Shown here piece by piece: positions 42,367-51,492 of a DNA stretch of 64,000 bases. Origin of the DNA: an uncultured Clostridia bacterium (GTDB lineage: Bacteria; Bacillota; Clostridia; Oscillospirales; Oscillospiraceae). A model generated the notes under the pieces. It saw nothing but the letters and a program-made list of their open reading frames with translations, searched no databases and was not told the origin of the DNA. The stretch is from positions 1 through 64,000 of the forward strand of contig CANAZG010000002.1 of the NCBI GenBank assembly GCA_947365965.1, written 5' to 3'. A program made the position numbers and the translations under genes. Positions within the stretch are counted from its first letter, which is position 1. Each line of letters opens with the position of its first letter.

Positions 42367-43002
42367 TTGGAGCTTGTCCTTTCCAGCGCGACAACAGCGG
42401 CGGTCAATCTGATCGTATTTTCATTTCTGCCGGTTCTCTGGTGGTTTTTCAGGCACAGAAGAGAGGGCGGGTTTTTGAAATGGATCGGCTTCTTTCGGCC
42501 GCAATTAAAAAGCAGCTGGCAGATACTGCTGTTGTTTGCTGTTTTGTATGCCTTCTTTTATAATTTTGATTTCACGCAGCTTGTGGATCCCCAGACCCTG
42601 GCGTACATAGAAAGCAGCGCCTCCGTATCCGCCAACGCCTTTGCGGGGCTGGGCGCGGCGGCTGTTCTGCCGGCCCTCATTGAAAATTTTATCGCCAACG
42701 GCGTGGCGGAGGAAATTCTATACAGAGGGTTTCTGTGCAAGAGATTATGCGGAAAAACCGGCATTGTGGGAGGAATTATTTTACAGGCTGTTTTGTTTGG
42801 CCTGATGCACAACATACTGTATATAGCGGCAGGACTGGATGTGGGGCTGTGGTATCACACCTTAACCTTTCTCTTCACGGGAACAGGCGCGTTATTATTG
42901 GGGTGGCTGAACGAAAAAATCTTCAATGGTTCCATAATCCCCAGCATTCTGCTGCATGGCGGCGGAAATTTTCTCGCATCCATGCTGATTGCTTTTGCCT
43001 AA
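42367..43002 (+). CDS. CPBP family intramembrane metalloprotease
   Basis: 211 residues, about six membrane helices. The CPBP motifs are EEILYRGF (EExxxR), FGLMHN (HxxxN type) and LLHGGGN. The family cleaves membrane substrates or prenylated peptides; the bacterial roles are mostly unknown, some being bacteriocin immunity. I chose the TTG at 42367 because AGAGGTGG from the repeat lies just before it; the open frame runs upstream through the repeat and is unlikely to be translated. Codons are less GC-rich than in recO or mutS2. Confidence 0.8.
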   Translation: MELVLSSATTAAVNLIVFSFLPVLWWFFRHRREGGFLKWIGFFRPQLKSSWQILLLFAVLYAFFYNFDFTQLVDPQTLAYIESSASVSANAFAGLGAAAVLPALIENFIANGVAEEILYRGFLCKRLCGKTGIVGGIILQAVLFGLMHNILYIAAGLDVGLWYHTLTFLFTGTGALLLGWLNEKIFNGSIIPSILLHGGGNFLASMLIAFA

Positions 43003-43073
43003 AACAACTTTATGAACAATAAAAAAGCCTTAGAGGCGGAATCATAAGACTGCCGGCAGCTGCGGCATACAGC

Positions 43074-43117
43074 CTCTAAAAGTTCTTTTTGATTCTTTTT
43101 CTTTCAAGAAAAAGAAT
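43074..43117 (+). repeat. dispersed A/T-rich palindromic repeat, copy 9
   Basis: CTCTAAAAGTTCTTTTTG then stem ATTCTTTTTCTT / AAGAAAAAGAAT. TAAGACTGCCGGCAG (43045-43059) precedes it, as in copy 4. A shorter CTTAGAGGCG at 43028-43037 may be a second, opposite remnant. It lies 34 bases upstream of mutS2. Confidence 0.8.
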
Positions 43118-43150
43118 GGATACTGAATAGTACATCTGGAGTATTGATTT

Positions 43151-45535
43151 ATGAGCGAACTATTTGATAAATCCATTCGCACCCTGGAGCTGCCAGCGGT
43201 CCTGCGGATGCTGGCGGACCAGACCAACTGCGCCGCGGCCCGGGAGAAGGCCCTGGCCCTGGTCCCCCAGACGGACGTGGACGACGTGAAGCGTCTCCAG
43301 GACGAGACGGACGCGGCCCGGGACATGATCGGGCTGAAGGGCTCCCCGCCCTTCTCGGGCATCAAGCCCGTGGCGGAGAGCCTCTACCGGGCGGACCACG
43401 GCGGCGCCCTGAACACCCGGGAGCTGCTGGACATCGCCGGGGTGCTCCGCTGCGCCCGGCGGGTGGGGGACTACCCGGGGGATCAGGAGAAGAAGTCCGC
43501 CATTGACGTTCTCTTCTCCGCCCTGCGGGGGAATCGATTCCTGGAGGAGCGGATCTTCTCCGCCATCCTGGAGGAGGACGTAATCGCCGACACCGCCAGC
43601 CCCGCCCTGGCGGACATCCGCCGCCACATGCGGGTGGCGGCCGCCAAGGGCCGGCAGATACTGCAAAAGATCATCTCCTCCCAGAGCTACGGCAAGGTCC
43701 TCCAGGAGGCCATCATCACCCAGCGGGACGGCCGGTTCGTGGTGCCGGTGAAAGCGGAGTTCCGCTCCAGCCTCCCGGGGCTGGTCCACGATGTCAGCTC
43801 CAGCGGCGCCACCATCTTCGTGGAGCCCATGGGCGTGGTCCAGGCCAACAACGAGCTCAAGGAGCTGGAGGCCAAGGAGAAAAAGGAGATCGAGCGCATC
43901 CTTCGGGAGCTGTCCGCCCAGGCGGCGGGCTGCTGCGGCGACATCCTCTCGGACTACGATCTGCTGGTGGGCCTGGATCTCATCTTCGCCCGGGGCCAGC
44001 TCAGCTATCAGATGAACGCCAGCCGGCCGGAGATCCGGCGCAACGGCAGCATCAGCCTCCGCCACGCCCGCCACCCCCTGCTGGACACGGGCCGTGCCGT
44101 GCCCATCTCCGTTGAGCTGGGCCAGCGGTTCGACACCCTGGTCATCACCGGGCCCAACACCGGCGGCAAGACCGTGAGCCTGAAGACCCTGGGCCTTTTG
44201 ACCCTCATGGCCCAGTGCGGGCTCCACATCCCCGCCGACGACCGCAGCGCGGTGAGCGTATTCGACCGGGTGCTGGCGGATATCGGCGACGAGCAGAGCA
44301 TTGAGCAGAGCCTGTCCACCTTCTCCGCCCACATGATGAACATCGTGAAGATTCTGGAGGAGGCGGACAGCCACAGCCTCATCCTCTTTGACGAGCTGGG
44401 GGCGGGCACGGACCCGGTGGAGGGCGCGGCCCTGGCCATTGCCATCATCCAGCACGTCCGGGACCGGGGGGCCAGAGTGGCCGCCACCACCCACTACGCG
44501 GAGCTGAAGACCTTCGCCATGACCACCGAGGGGGTGGAGAACGCCAGCTGTGAGTTCGACGTGGAGACCCTGCGGCCCACCTACAAGCTCCTCATCGGCA
44601 TCCCCGGCAAGTCCAACGCCTTCGCCATCTCCCGGCGGCTGGGCCTGGATCCGGCGGTGATCGAGACCGCCAAGGCCCAGATGGACAGCGAGTCCGTCCG
44701 GTTTGAGGACGTGCTCACCCAGCTGGAGGAGAAGCGCCAGCGGCTGGAGAAGGACCAGGGCGAGGCCGAGCGCCTGCGGGCGGTCCGGGAGGAGGACGCC
44801 CGGCGGGCCAGGGAGTTCCGGGAGCAGATGGAGCGGGCCAAGGAGAACGCCCGCACCCGGGGCGAGGCCGAGGCCCGGCGCATCGTCCGGGAGGCCCGGG
44901 CCCAGGCGGACGCCATCTTTGAGGAGCTCAGCCAGCTGCGCCGGGAGCAGGAGAAGGCGGTCAGCTGGCAGAACGTCAACGACGCCCGCTCCGCCATCCG
45001 GGGCAGGCTGAACCAGATGGAGGAGGAGCTCCACTTTGAGGCGGAGCGGGAGCCCATCCCCGCCCCCAGCCGCCCCATCCGGGCCGGAGACCTGGTGGAG
45101 CTGGGGGGCACCCGGAAGCAGGCCGTGGTTGCGGCGGTGAACGGGGAGAAGCTGACCCTGACGGCGGGGAACATGAAGCTGACCGTCAAGGCCGGGGAGG
45201 TCCGGCTGGTGGAGGAGGCCGAGGTCCGGGAGAAGAAGGAGGCCAAGCGGCAGGTGGCCACAGCGGTCCGGCTCCAGGGGGCCCGGGCGGCCATCAGCGA
45301 GCTGGATATCCGGGGGCTGATGACTGACGAGGCGGATCTGGCGGTGGACCGATTCCTGGACAACGCGGTCATGGGCAAGCTCAACGTGGTGACCATCATC
45401 CACGGCAAGGGCACCGGCGCGCTGCGCAAGGCCGTCCACCAGCAGCTCAAGCGCCACCCGTCCGTGAAGAACTACCGCCTGGGCCGCTACGGCGAGGGCG
45501 AGGACGGCGTGACGGTGGTGGAGCTGCGGCAGTAG
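43151..45535 (+). CDS. mutS2: endonuclease MutS2
   Basis: 794 residues. The MutS-type ATPase has Walker A GPNTGGKT (about 334-341) and FDELGAGTDPVEGAAL; a charged coiled coil (about 520-630) leads to a KOW-like part and the C-terminal Smr nuclease domain (LDIRGL, IHGKGTGALRKAV). MutS2 rescues collided ribosomes in Bacillus and suppresses recombination elsewhere. It is the last conserved gene of the recO run. Nothing is missing. Confidence 0.95.
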   Translation: MSELFDKSIRTLELPAVLRMLADQTNCAAAREKALALVPQTDVDDVKRLQDETDAARDMIGLKGSPPFSGIKPVAESLYRADHGGALNTRELLDIAGVLRCARRVGDYPGDQEKKSAIDVLFSALRGNRFLEERIFSAILEEDVIADTASPALADIRRHMRVAAAKGRQILQKIISSQSYGKVLQEAIITQRDGRFVVPVKAEFRSSLPGLVHDVSSSGATIFVEPMGVVQANNELKELEAKEKKEIERILRELSAQAAGCCGDILSDYDLLVGLDLIFARGQLSYQMNASRPEIRRNGSISLRHARHPLLDTGRAVPISVELGQRFDTLVITGPNTGGKTVSLKTLGLLTLMAQCGLHIPADDRSAVSVFDRVLADIGDEQSIEQSLSTFSAHMMNIVKILEEADSHSLILFDELGAGTDPVEGAALAIAIIQHVRDRGARVAATTHYAELKTFAMTTEGVENASCEFDVETLRPTYKLLIGIPGKSNAFAISRRLGLDPAVIETAKAQMDSESVRFEDVLTQLEEKRQRLEKDQGEAERLRAVREEDARRAREFREQMERAKENARTRGEAEARRIVREARAQADAIFEELSQLRREQEKAVSWQNVNDARSAIRGRLNQMEEELHFEAEREPIPAPSRPIRAGDLVELGGTRKQAVVAAVNGEKLTLTAGNMKLTVKAGEVRLVEEAEVREKKEAKRQVATAVRLQGARAAISELDIRGLMTDEADLAVDRFLDNAVMGKLNVVTIIHGKGTGALRKAVHQQLKRHPSVKNYRLGRYGEGEDGVTVVELRQ

Positions 45536-45591
45536 GCGGTTTTGGAGGATATCCGGAGGCGGGCAGATTCGGGCAGGAAGGGAGCGTTTGC

Positions 45592-46173
45592 ATGGATACT
45601 AATCTGGCGTATCGGGAGGAGCGGCGGGAGGAGCGGCGGGAGGAGCTGATCGGCGGCAAGGCGGTCATGATGTCCCCTGCGTCCATCAACCACGTTTTTG
45701 TTGCGGGAAATATCTATGGGATCTTTCGGGACTATTTGAGGGGAAAATCCTGTGTGCCCCTGATGGACGGCGCCAAGGTGTACCTGACAGAGGAGGACCA
45801 CCTCGTCCCCGACGTGATGGTGGTCTGCGACCCGGACAAGATCCGGCATGACGGCGTACACGGTGCGCCGGATCTGGTGGTGGAGGTTCTCTCTCTCAGC
45901 ACCGCCAGGAACGACCGATCCCACAAAAAGGACGTTTACGCCAGATGCGGGGTAAAGGAGTACTGGCTGGTCAGCCCCAATGAAAAGTTCGTGGAGGTCT
46001 ACCGCAGCGCCGGCACAGAGCTCAAGCTCCATGAGATCTACGCCATCTACCCCGACTGGGAGCTGGCCGGGATGCGCGAGGAGGAGCGCTCCGCCGTGGC
46101 CACCCACTTCCGGTGCAGTCTGTTTGACGATCTGGACATTGCCCTGGAGGACGTCTTCTACCGCACCATCTGA
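45592..46173 (+). CDS. Uma2 family endonuclease-like protein (DUF820)
   Basis: 193 residues of the PD-(D/E)XK-like Uma2 fold: DGAKVYLTEEDHLVPDVMVVCDP, PDLVVEVLSLSTARND, KKDVYARCGVKEYWLVSP. Catalytic D, E and K residues are present. The family is abundant in cyanobacteria and some clostridia and has no proven role. The N-terminus carries a tandem REER-REER-REEL repeat, coded by a 12-base DNA repeat, which is unusual. It stands alone after mutS2. Confidence 0.82.
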   Translation: MDTNLAYREERREERREELIGGKAVMMSPASINHVFVAGNIYGIFRDYLRGKSCVPLMDGAKVYLTEEDHLVPDVMVVCDPDKIRHDGVHGAPDLVVEVLSLSTARNDRSHKKDVYARCGVKEYWLVSPNEKFVEVYRSAGTELKLHEIYAIYPDWELAGMREEERSAVATHFRCSLFDDLDIALEDVFYRTI

Positions 46174-46192
46174 GCGGCCGCCCATTTCCCTC

Positions 46193-46221
46193 TTGCCCTT
46201 TCCGCCGGGGGGATGTATAAT
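46193..46221 (+). promoter_or_regulatory. promoter for the YitT gene
   Basis: TTGCCC (46193-46198), 17-base spacer, TATAAT (46216-46221). A 10-base hairpin GGCAGGGCCC / GGGCCCTGCC (46239-46261) lies in the leader. Confidence 0.65.
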
Positions 46222-46277
46222 GAGAGTGAATATACAAAGGCAGGGCCCTGCGGGCCCTGCCCCTATGGAGGGAACGT

Positions 46278-47147
46278 ATGAAATCCAATAACCCCGTCCT
46301 GCGCCGTCTCTATGAGTACGGGACCATGACCCTGGGCTGCGCCATCTACGCGCTGTGCTTCAACTGGTTTTTCCAGCCCAACAACATCGCCATGGGCGGC
46401 TTCACAGGTCTGGCCCAGATCATCAACCGGCTGATCCCCGTCTTCCCAGTGGGCATGACCGTGCTGGTGATGAACGTGCCCCTGCTGATTCTGGGCGTGC
46501 GCAAGCAGGGGGTGAAGCTGCTCGTCGCCACCCTCTACGCCACCTTCATCAGCTCCCTGATGATCGACGGACTGGCCATGGTCTACACCTTCCCCCCCAT
46601 GGACTCCCTGCTGGCCTGCATCTACGGCGGGGTGCTTATGGGCGTGTCCATGGCCCTGCTGATGATGATGGGCGGCACCACCGGCGGGTCCGATCTGGCG
46701 GCCCGGCTGCTCAAGTACAAGCTGCGCAGCGTGTCCATCGGGCGGCTGTGCCTGCTCATCGACGCGGCCGTGGTCACCCTCTACGCCATCACCTTCCGCA
46801 GCCTCAACAACGCCCTCTACGGGATCATCTCCATGTACATATGCAGCGTGGCCATGGACGCCGTGGTCTACGGCTCCAACGCCAAGATGGCCTATATCAT
46901 CAGCAGCCGCAGCGGCGAGATCGCCCGGCTCCTGCTGGAGATGAATCTGGGCGTGACGCTGCTGGATGGCCGGGGCGGCTTCAGCGGGGACGAGAAGCAG
47001 GTGGTGCTCTGCGCCTTCAAGCGCAGCCAGATCGCCCCCATCAAGGCCACGGTGACAGGAGTGGATCCCAACGCGTTTATCATTGTCTGCGAGGCCCACG
47101 AGGTCCTGGGAGAGGGCTTCGGGGAGTACTCGCCGGACAGCCTATAG
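46278..47147 (+). CDS. YitT family membrane protein
   Basis: 289 residues. Five to six membrane helices (residues about 10-195) with GGTTGGSDLAARLL, then a C-terminal soluble DUF2179 domain (VTLLDGRGGFSGDEKQVVLCAFKRSQ). The family is widespread in Firmicutes; the transported or sensed molecule is unknown. GGAGGGAA precedes the ATG. It has its own promoter and probably drives the next two genes. Confidence 0.9.
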   Translation: MKSNNPVLRRLYEYGTMTLGCAIYALCFNWFFQPNNIAMGGFTGLAQIINRLIPVFPVGMTVLVMNVPLLILGVRKQGVKLLVATLYATFISSLMIDGLAMVYTFPPMDSLLACIYGGVLMGVSMALLMMMGGTTGGSDLAARLLKYKLRSVSIGRLCLLIDAAVVTLYAITFRSLNNALYGIISMYICSVAMDAVVYGSNAKMAYIISSRSGEIARLLLEMNLGVTLLDGRGGFSGDEKQVVLCAFKRSQIAPIKATVTGVDPNAFIIVCEAHEVLGEGFGEYSPDSL

Positions 47148-47168
47148 CCATATGAAAGGAGCAGGGAA

Positions 47169-47771
47169 ATGAATTTTGACCATCTGAGAGAGAAGCTGGA
47201 GAAGAACGGCTTCACCGTCTCCGTCTTTGCCACCGGGGAGGAGGCCGCCGCCTATCTCAACGAACAGATCGACCAGAGGACCGTGGGCATGGGCGGGTCC
47301 ATGACCATTGCGGAGCTGGGGCTCCGGGAGAGCCTGAGCCGGCACAACGTGGTCTTCTCCCACGGCTTCACCCCCGCCCCGCCGGCCCGGGTCCAGCAGC
47401 TGGCCGCCAATGCGGAGGTCTACCTCCTCTCCGCCAACGGCATCGCCGAGGACACCGGGGAGATTCTCAACATCGACGGCACCGGCAACCGGATCTCCTC
47501 CTCCCTCTACGGACACCAGAAGGTCTATCTCCTGGCGGGCCGGAACAAGATCTCCCCCAATTTCCACAGCGCCCTCCAGCGGGTGCGCAACGTGGTGGCC
47601 CCCAAGAACGCCCAGCGGCTGGGCCGCAAGACCCCCTGCGCGGCCAGGGGAGACCGCTGCTACGACTGCGACAGCCCGGAGCGCATCTGCCGGGGGCTGA
47701 CGGTGCTCTACAAGAAGATGGGCAGCATGGACATGGAAGTGGTGCTGGTGGACCAGGAGCTGGGCTATTAA
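47169..47771 (+). CDS. lactate utilization (LUD/LutC) domain protein
   Basis: 200 residues of the LUD/YkgG fold: an early FATGEEAAAYLNEQI, GMGGSMTIAELGL and YLLSANGIAEDTGEI. A cysteine-rich C-terminus (CAARGDRCYDCDSPERIC) is typical of the clostridial subgroup. The lutAB partners are absent, so a stand-alone role is likely and lactate oxidation is not supported by context. AAGGAG lies before the ATG, 21 bases after yitT. Confidence 0.85.
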   Translation: MNFDHLREKLEKNGFTVSVFATGEEAAAYLNEQIDQRTVGMGGSMTIAELGLRESLSRHNVVFSHGFTPAPPARVQQLAANAEVYLLSANGIAEDTGEILNIDGTGNRISSSLYGHQKVYLLAGRNKISPNFHSALQRVRNVVAPKNAQRLGRKTPCAARGDRCYDCDSPERICRGLTVLYKKMGSMDMEVVLVDQELGY

Positions 47772-47793
47772 ACCCGAGAGGAGGCGGCGGGGC

Positions 47794-48600
47794 TTGAAAA
47801 AGTGGATGCTGGCGCTGCCGCTGTGCCTTGCGCTGTGCGGCTGCGGGGCCCTGCTGGACCGATCCTACAGCAGCGTGGAGCCCTACGCCAACCGCTATTG
47901 GGACTCCGGCGCGGAGGACACCCTGCGCTCGGAGAGCTATCAGGATCTGGTCAACTCCCTGCTGCTGCTGGTGGAGGAGCGGGCGGAGGAGGGGACCATC
48001 CGCTGCTATGAGGAGGCCAACTCCTACACTCAGGCCCAGCGGGCCCGGGCGGAGGTCCGGCGGGAGACCACCCTGGGCTCCTATCTCCTCAGCGGTCTGA
48101 CCTTTGAGTACGATGCGGGCACGGCCTACAGCACGGTGACCTACCAGATGACCTACCGGGAGGGCGCTGAGGACGTGGAGGGGCTTATGAGCATCTCCGA
48201 CAGCCAGTCCCTGCTGGATCTGCTGCGGCTGGCCGTCCGGGAGGAGCACGAGAAGCTGACCGCCCGCTTCTCCTACGACACCCCCACGGCGGATGTGAAC
48301 GCCGCCGTGAAGGCGCTGTGGCAGGAGCTGTGCCTGGGGGAGGAGGCGGTCCAGACCGGGGCGGACGCGGAGGAGGAGATCCCCGGGGAGGAGGCGCCGG
48401 CGGAGCTGCCCGAGGGGCCCCCGGAGGAGACGGAGCCCGTCTCCGGCAATCTGTCCCCGGAGGAGGCGCCGGTGTGCCCCCCCTGCCCCTGGACCATCCG
48501 GTTCTACCCGTCCGGGGATACGGCGGAGATCGTGGAGATTCTCCTCCACAGCCAGTGGCCCAAGGCCGTCTCTGATCGCCCCCAGATTCTGGAGTGGTGA
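47794..48600 (+). CDS. lipoprotein of unknown function
   Basis: 268 residues from a TTG at 47794 with GAGGAGG upstream. The signal peptide MKKWMLALPLCLALCGC ends in a lipobox. The mature part is acidic with a helical N-terminal half and a P/E-rich stretch (about 190-225) before a C-terminal domain ending in a Trp. I do not recognise the family. It lies 22 bases after the LUD gene and ends before a strong hairpin. Confidence 0.65.
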   Translation: MKKWMLALPLCLALCGCGALLDRSYSSVEPYANRYWDSGAEDTLRSESYQDLVNSLLLLVEERAEEGTIRCYEEANSYTQAQRARAEVRRETTLGSYLLSGLTFEYDAGTAYSTVTYQMTYREGAEDVEGLMSISDSQSLLDLLRLAVREEHEKLTARFSYDTPTADVNAAVKALWQELCLGEEAVQTGADAEEEIPGEEAPAELPEGPPEETEPVSGNLSPEEAPVCPPCPWTIRFYPSGDTAEIVEILLHSQWPKAVSDRPQILEW

Positions 48601-48679
48601 GGAGTCCCCTGGGGAGATGTGCCGGGCAGATCCTGCGGGCGCTGTATCCCTGTTTGTGCGCTGGATTTTCGACAAATAG

Positions 48680-48710
48680 CTGCAGGGGCGAGCAAAGCTC
48701 GCCCCTGCAG
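48680..48710. terminator. bidirectional hairpin (GGGGCGAGC repeat type)
   Basis: CTGCAGGGGCGAGC (48680-48693), AAA, GCTCGCCCCTGCAG (48697-48710). It separates converging genes and shares GGGGCGAGC/GCTCGCCCC with the repeat at 19864-19938. Confidence 0.78.
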
Positions 48711-48725
48711 CGTATTTATGGAGAA

Positions 48726-50057
48726 CTAGGCCAGCACCTCCACCCGGTCCACGCCGTACCGGGCGAACAGCGCTGCCGCCTCCGGGCCGATGCGCTCCCC
48801 GGCCACGGCGATGGGCACCGCCGGCGGACAGGCCACCGTGGGCGCACCGCACACCCGGCCCAGGGCCTGCGCGGCGGGCACGGTCTCCCAGGGCCGGAAC
48901 ATGGCCTCCCGGATGGAGCACACCGCCTCCCCCCTGGCCTGGGGCAGGGGCGGACGGGGCCTGGACGGTCTGTCGTTCTCCCCCAGGCAGTCCAGGAGCC
49001 GCTCAAAGTCCGTTGGCGGGTTCTCCGGCGTCCACATGCACACCAGATCGTCCCGGTCCCAGTACTCGCACTCCACCCCTCCGGACCGCAGCTGGGCCGC
49101 CAGATCCCCGCCCTCCCATCCGGAGGCGGCGCAGTCAATGGTCAGCTTCAAGGGCTCTGTGTCCCTCACCGCCCAGCCACGCCCCCGCAGCCGCTCCCGC
49201 AGGGCCGCCAGGGCTCCGGCGGTCTCCGCCAGACGGCGGGGGTAGTCCCCGGCCAGATATTGGTTGCAGAGATCCAGGGATTGCAGGATCAGATAGGACG
49301 GGCTGGTGGAGCCGAACAGGGCCAGGGCCCGCCGCCCGTTCTCCCCAAAGAAAGCCGGAGCCCCCTGGCCCACGTGGAGATAGGCCCCGCCGGTGAGGAC
49401 CGGCAGGGTCTTGTGGGCGCTGTCGCAACAGAGATCCGCCCCCAGGTCCATGGGGTGCCGGGAGGGGGAGAGAAAGCGCAGGTAGGCCCCGTGGGCGTTG
49501 TCCACCAGCAGAGGTACGCCCCGGCGGTGGGATACCGCCGCCAGGGCCGCCACATCGCACGCCCCGCCCAGGTAGTCCGGGCTGGTGACGTACACCGCCG
49601 CCGGACGCGTCTCCTCCAGAGCCCGCTCCAGGGCCGCCGGGGACACCGGGCAGGCGCACAGGCTCTGCCCCGGGGACTCCGGCCACAGCCACGCCACGTC
49701 AAAGTCCAGCAGCGCGGCGGCGTAGAGGAGGGACTTGTGGGCGTTCCGCGCCGCCAGCACCACCGGACGCCGCCCCGGAGGGGCGCTCCACACTGCCAGG
49801 GCCAGCATGGCCCGGACGCACTGGGAGGAGCCCTCCGCGGCGTAGAAGGTCCTGCCGGAGCCGAAGAGGGCCCCGGCGTTTTTTTCGCTCTGGGCGATGA
49901 TCCCCGCCGCCCCGTAGAGCTCGTCCGCCCCGGTGATCTCCGTAACGTCCAGGGCCTCGCAGCCTAGAAAGGGTCTCCCCTTGTGGCCCGGCATGTGGAG
50001 CCGGGCGCAGCCGGAGGCGGCGTAGGCGCGGACAAAGTCGGCAATGGGGGTGTTCAC
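48726..50057 (-). CDS. Orn/Lys/Arg decarboxylase-like PLP enzyme
   Basis: 443 residues. The PLP domain has MPGHKG, YAAEGSS, DNAHGA (about 186-191) and the lysine in DSAHKT (about K216). A C-terminal domain follows, giving the Gram-positive short decarboxylase form. The family makes polyamines, such as agmatine or cadaverine. The GTG start at 50057 overlaps the SCIFF maturase stop as GTGA, so expression is coupled to that RiPP operon. Which amino acid it uses is unknown. The usual wing domain is absent in this subfamily. Confidence 0.85.
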   Translation of the reverse strand: MNTPIADFVRAYAASGCARLHMPGHKGRPFLGCEALDVTEITGADELYGAAGIIAQSEKNAGALFGSGRTFYAAEGSSQCVRAMLALAVWSAPPGRRPVVLAARNAHKSLLYAAALLDFDVAWLWPESPGQSLCACPVSPAALERALEETRPAAVYVTSPDYLGGACDVAALAAVSHRRGVPLLVDNAHGAYLRFLSPSRHPMDLGADLCCDSAHKTLPVLTGGAYLHVGQGAPAFFGENGRRALALFGSTSPSYLILQSLDLCNQYLAGDYPRRLAETAGALAALRERLRGRGWAVRDTEPLKLTIDCAASGWEGGDLAAQLRSGGVECEYWDRDDLVCMWTPENPPTDFERLLDCLGENDRPSRPRPPLPQARGEAVCSIREAMFRPWETVPAAQALGRVCGAPTVACPPAVPIAVAGERIGPEAAALFARYGVDRVEVLA

Positions 50058-51430
50058 CGCTCCTCCGCCTGGGCGGCCTTCATCATCACCGCGCACTCGA
50101 TCCGCTTGCGGAAGAGCTCGCAGCCGTACTCGTACACGCCCCGGATGGACCCGGAGGCGTGGTAGGCGTTGGCCGCGCAGCCGCCGGAGCAGTAGAGCTT
50201 GGCCCAGCAGTCCGCGCACTCCGGACGGGCGTAGGCGTTGCAGGTCTTGAACTCGTCCCGGACCGCCGTGTTGGTCACCCCCTGCCAGATGTCCCCCAGC
50301 CGGTAGGCCTCCTCCCCCACGAACTGGTGGCAGGGATAGAGATCCCCCCAGGGGGTGACAGCCATGTACTCTGTGCCGGACCCGCAGCCGGAGATGCGCT
50401 TGTAGATGCAGGGGCCGTGGGCCAGATCCAGCATGTAGTGGTAGAAGGTGAAGCCCCGGCCCTCCCGCTCCCGCCGCAGCATCTCCTTGGCCAGGAGCTC
50501 GTACTGCTCCAGGACAATGGGCAGATCCTCCGCCGTCAGGGCGGCGGGATCGTCGGGGGCGCACACCACCGGCTCCATGCTCAGTTGATCAAAGCCCAGA
50601 TCCGCCATGTGGAGCACGTCCTTGGTGAAGTCCGGGTTGGCGTGGGTGAAGGTGCCCCGCATGTAGTAGCCCTTTCCCCCCCGGCGCTCCACCAGCTTCT
50701 GGAATTTGGGCACGATCCGGTCGTAGCTGCCCCGGCCGGCACAGTCCACCCGCAGCCGGTCGTGGACCTCCTTCCGCCCGTCCAGGCTCAGCACCACGTT
50801 GTGCATCTCCCGGTTGGCAAAGTCGATCACGTCGTCGTCAATGAGCATGCCGTTGGTGGTGAGGGTGAAGCGGAACTTCTTCCCCCGGGGACCCTCCTGC
50901 TCACGGGCGTAGGCCACCAGCTCCTTGACCACCTCCCAGTTCATCAGGGGCTCGCCGCCGAAGAAGTCCACCTCCAGGTTGACCCGGTCCCCGGAGTTCT
51001 CCATGAGGAAGTCCAGGGCCCGCTTTCCCACGTCGAAGCTCATCAGCGCCCGCTGGCCGTGGTACTTCCCCTGGCTGGCAAAGCAGTAGGGGCAGCTGAG
51101 GTTGCAGGTGTGGGCCACGTGGAGGCACAGGGCCTTCACCACCGTGCTGCGGTTTTTGAAGTCAAAGGCCATGTGCTCGAAGGTGTCGGGGGTGTAGAGC
51201 TTCCCGGCCCGCTCCAGCGCCGCCACGTCGCCGATGCAGGCGCGCACCTCCTCCTCGTTCACGTCGGGCCGGCCGCCGTATTGGGCCAGGATGGCGGAGA
51301 CGATCTCCTCCCGGGTCTTCTCCGGGTACAGGGCGATGATGTCGTAGGCCACCTCGTCCACCACATGGACGGACCCGGAGCAGGTGTCCAGGACGATATT
51401 GTAGCCGTTGAGCTTGTATTGATGCACCAT
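50054..51430 (-). CDS. SCIFF peptide maturase, radical SAM/SPASM
   Basis: 458 residues. An N-terminal precursor-binding RRE region (MVHQYKLNGYNIVLDTCSG), the radical-SAM CNLSCPYC (C109, C113, C116), GGEPLMNW, then a SPASM domain with many cysteines (SGCGSGTEYMA, LYPCHQF, CADCWAKLYCSGGCAANAY) for two auxiliary clusters. It forms Cys-to-residue thioether bonds in the SCIFF peptide encoded just upstream. A hairpin lies between the two genes, likely lowering its expression. The downstream decarboxylase overlaps it by 4 bases. Confidence 0.94.
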   Translation of the reverse strand: MVHQYKLNGYNIVLDTCSGSVHVVDEVAYDIIALYPEKTREEIVSAILAQYGGRPDVNEEEVRACIGDVAALERAGKLYTPDTFEHMAFDFKNRSTVVKALCLHVAHTCNLSCPYCFASQGKYHGQRALMSFDVGKRALDFLMENSGDRVNLEVDFFGGEPLMNWEVVKELVAYAREQEGPRGKKFRFTLTTNGMLIDDDVIDFANREMHNVVLSLDGRKEVHDRLRVDCAGRGSYDRIVPKFQKLVERRGGKGYYMRGTFTHANPDFTKDVLHMADLGFDQLSMEPVVCAPDDPAALTAEDLPIVLEQYELLAKEMLRREREGRGFTFYHYMLDLAHGPCIYKRISGCGSGTEYMAVTPWGDLYPCHQFVGEEAYRLGDIWQGVTNTAVRDEFKTCNAYARPECADCWAKLYCSGGCAANAYHASGSIRGVYEYGCELFRKRIECAVMMKAAQAEER

Positions 51431-51466
51431 TGTGGGCGTTCCTCCTCATCGTAGCTGCGCAGGAAA

Positions 51467-51492
51467 AGCGCCGCCCTGAAACCGGCGGCGCT
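51467..51492 (-). terminator. attenuator hairpin between SCIFF peptide and maturase
   Basis: AGCGCCGCC (51467-51475) and GGCGGCGCT (51484-51492) pair; on the minus strand TTTTCC follows. It could let only part of transcripts continue into the maturase gene. Confidence 0.6.

Noticed and set aside
47169-47771. Lactate oxidation operon (lutABC)
   Set aside because: Only the LUD-type protein is here; lutA and lutB are absent, so the pathway cannot be claimed.
48726-50564. A single 612-codon frame that appears to join the decarboxylase to an upstream extension
   Set aside because: The upstream part is antisense-free but overlaps the SCIFF maturase in another frame. The GTG at 50057 with GGAGGAG marks the true start, so no fusion exists.
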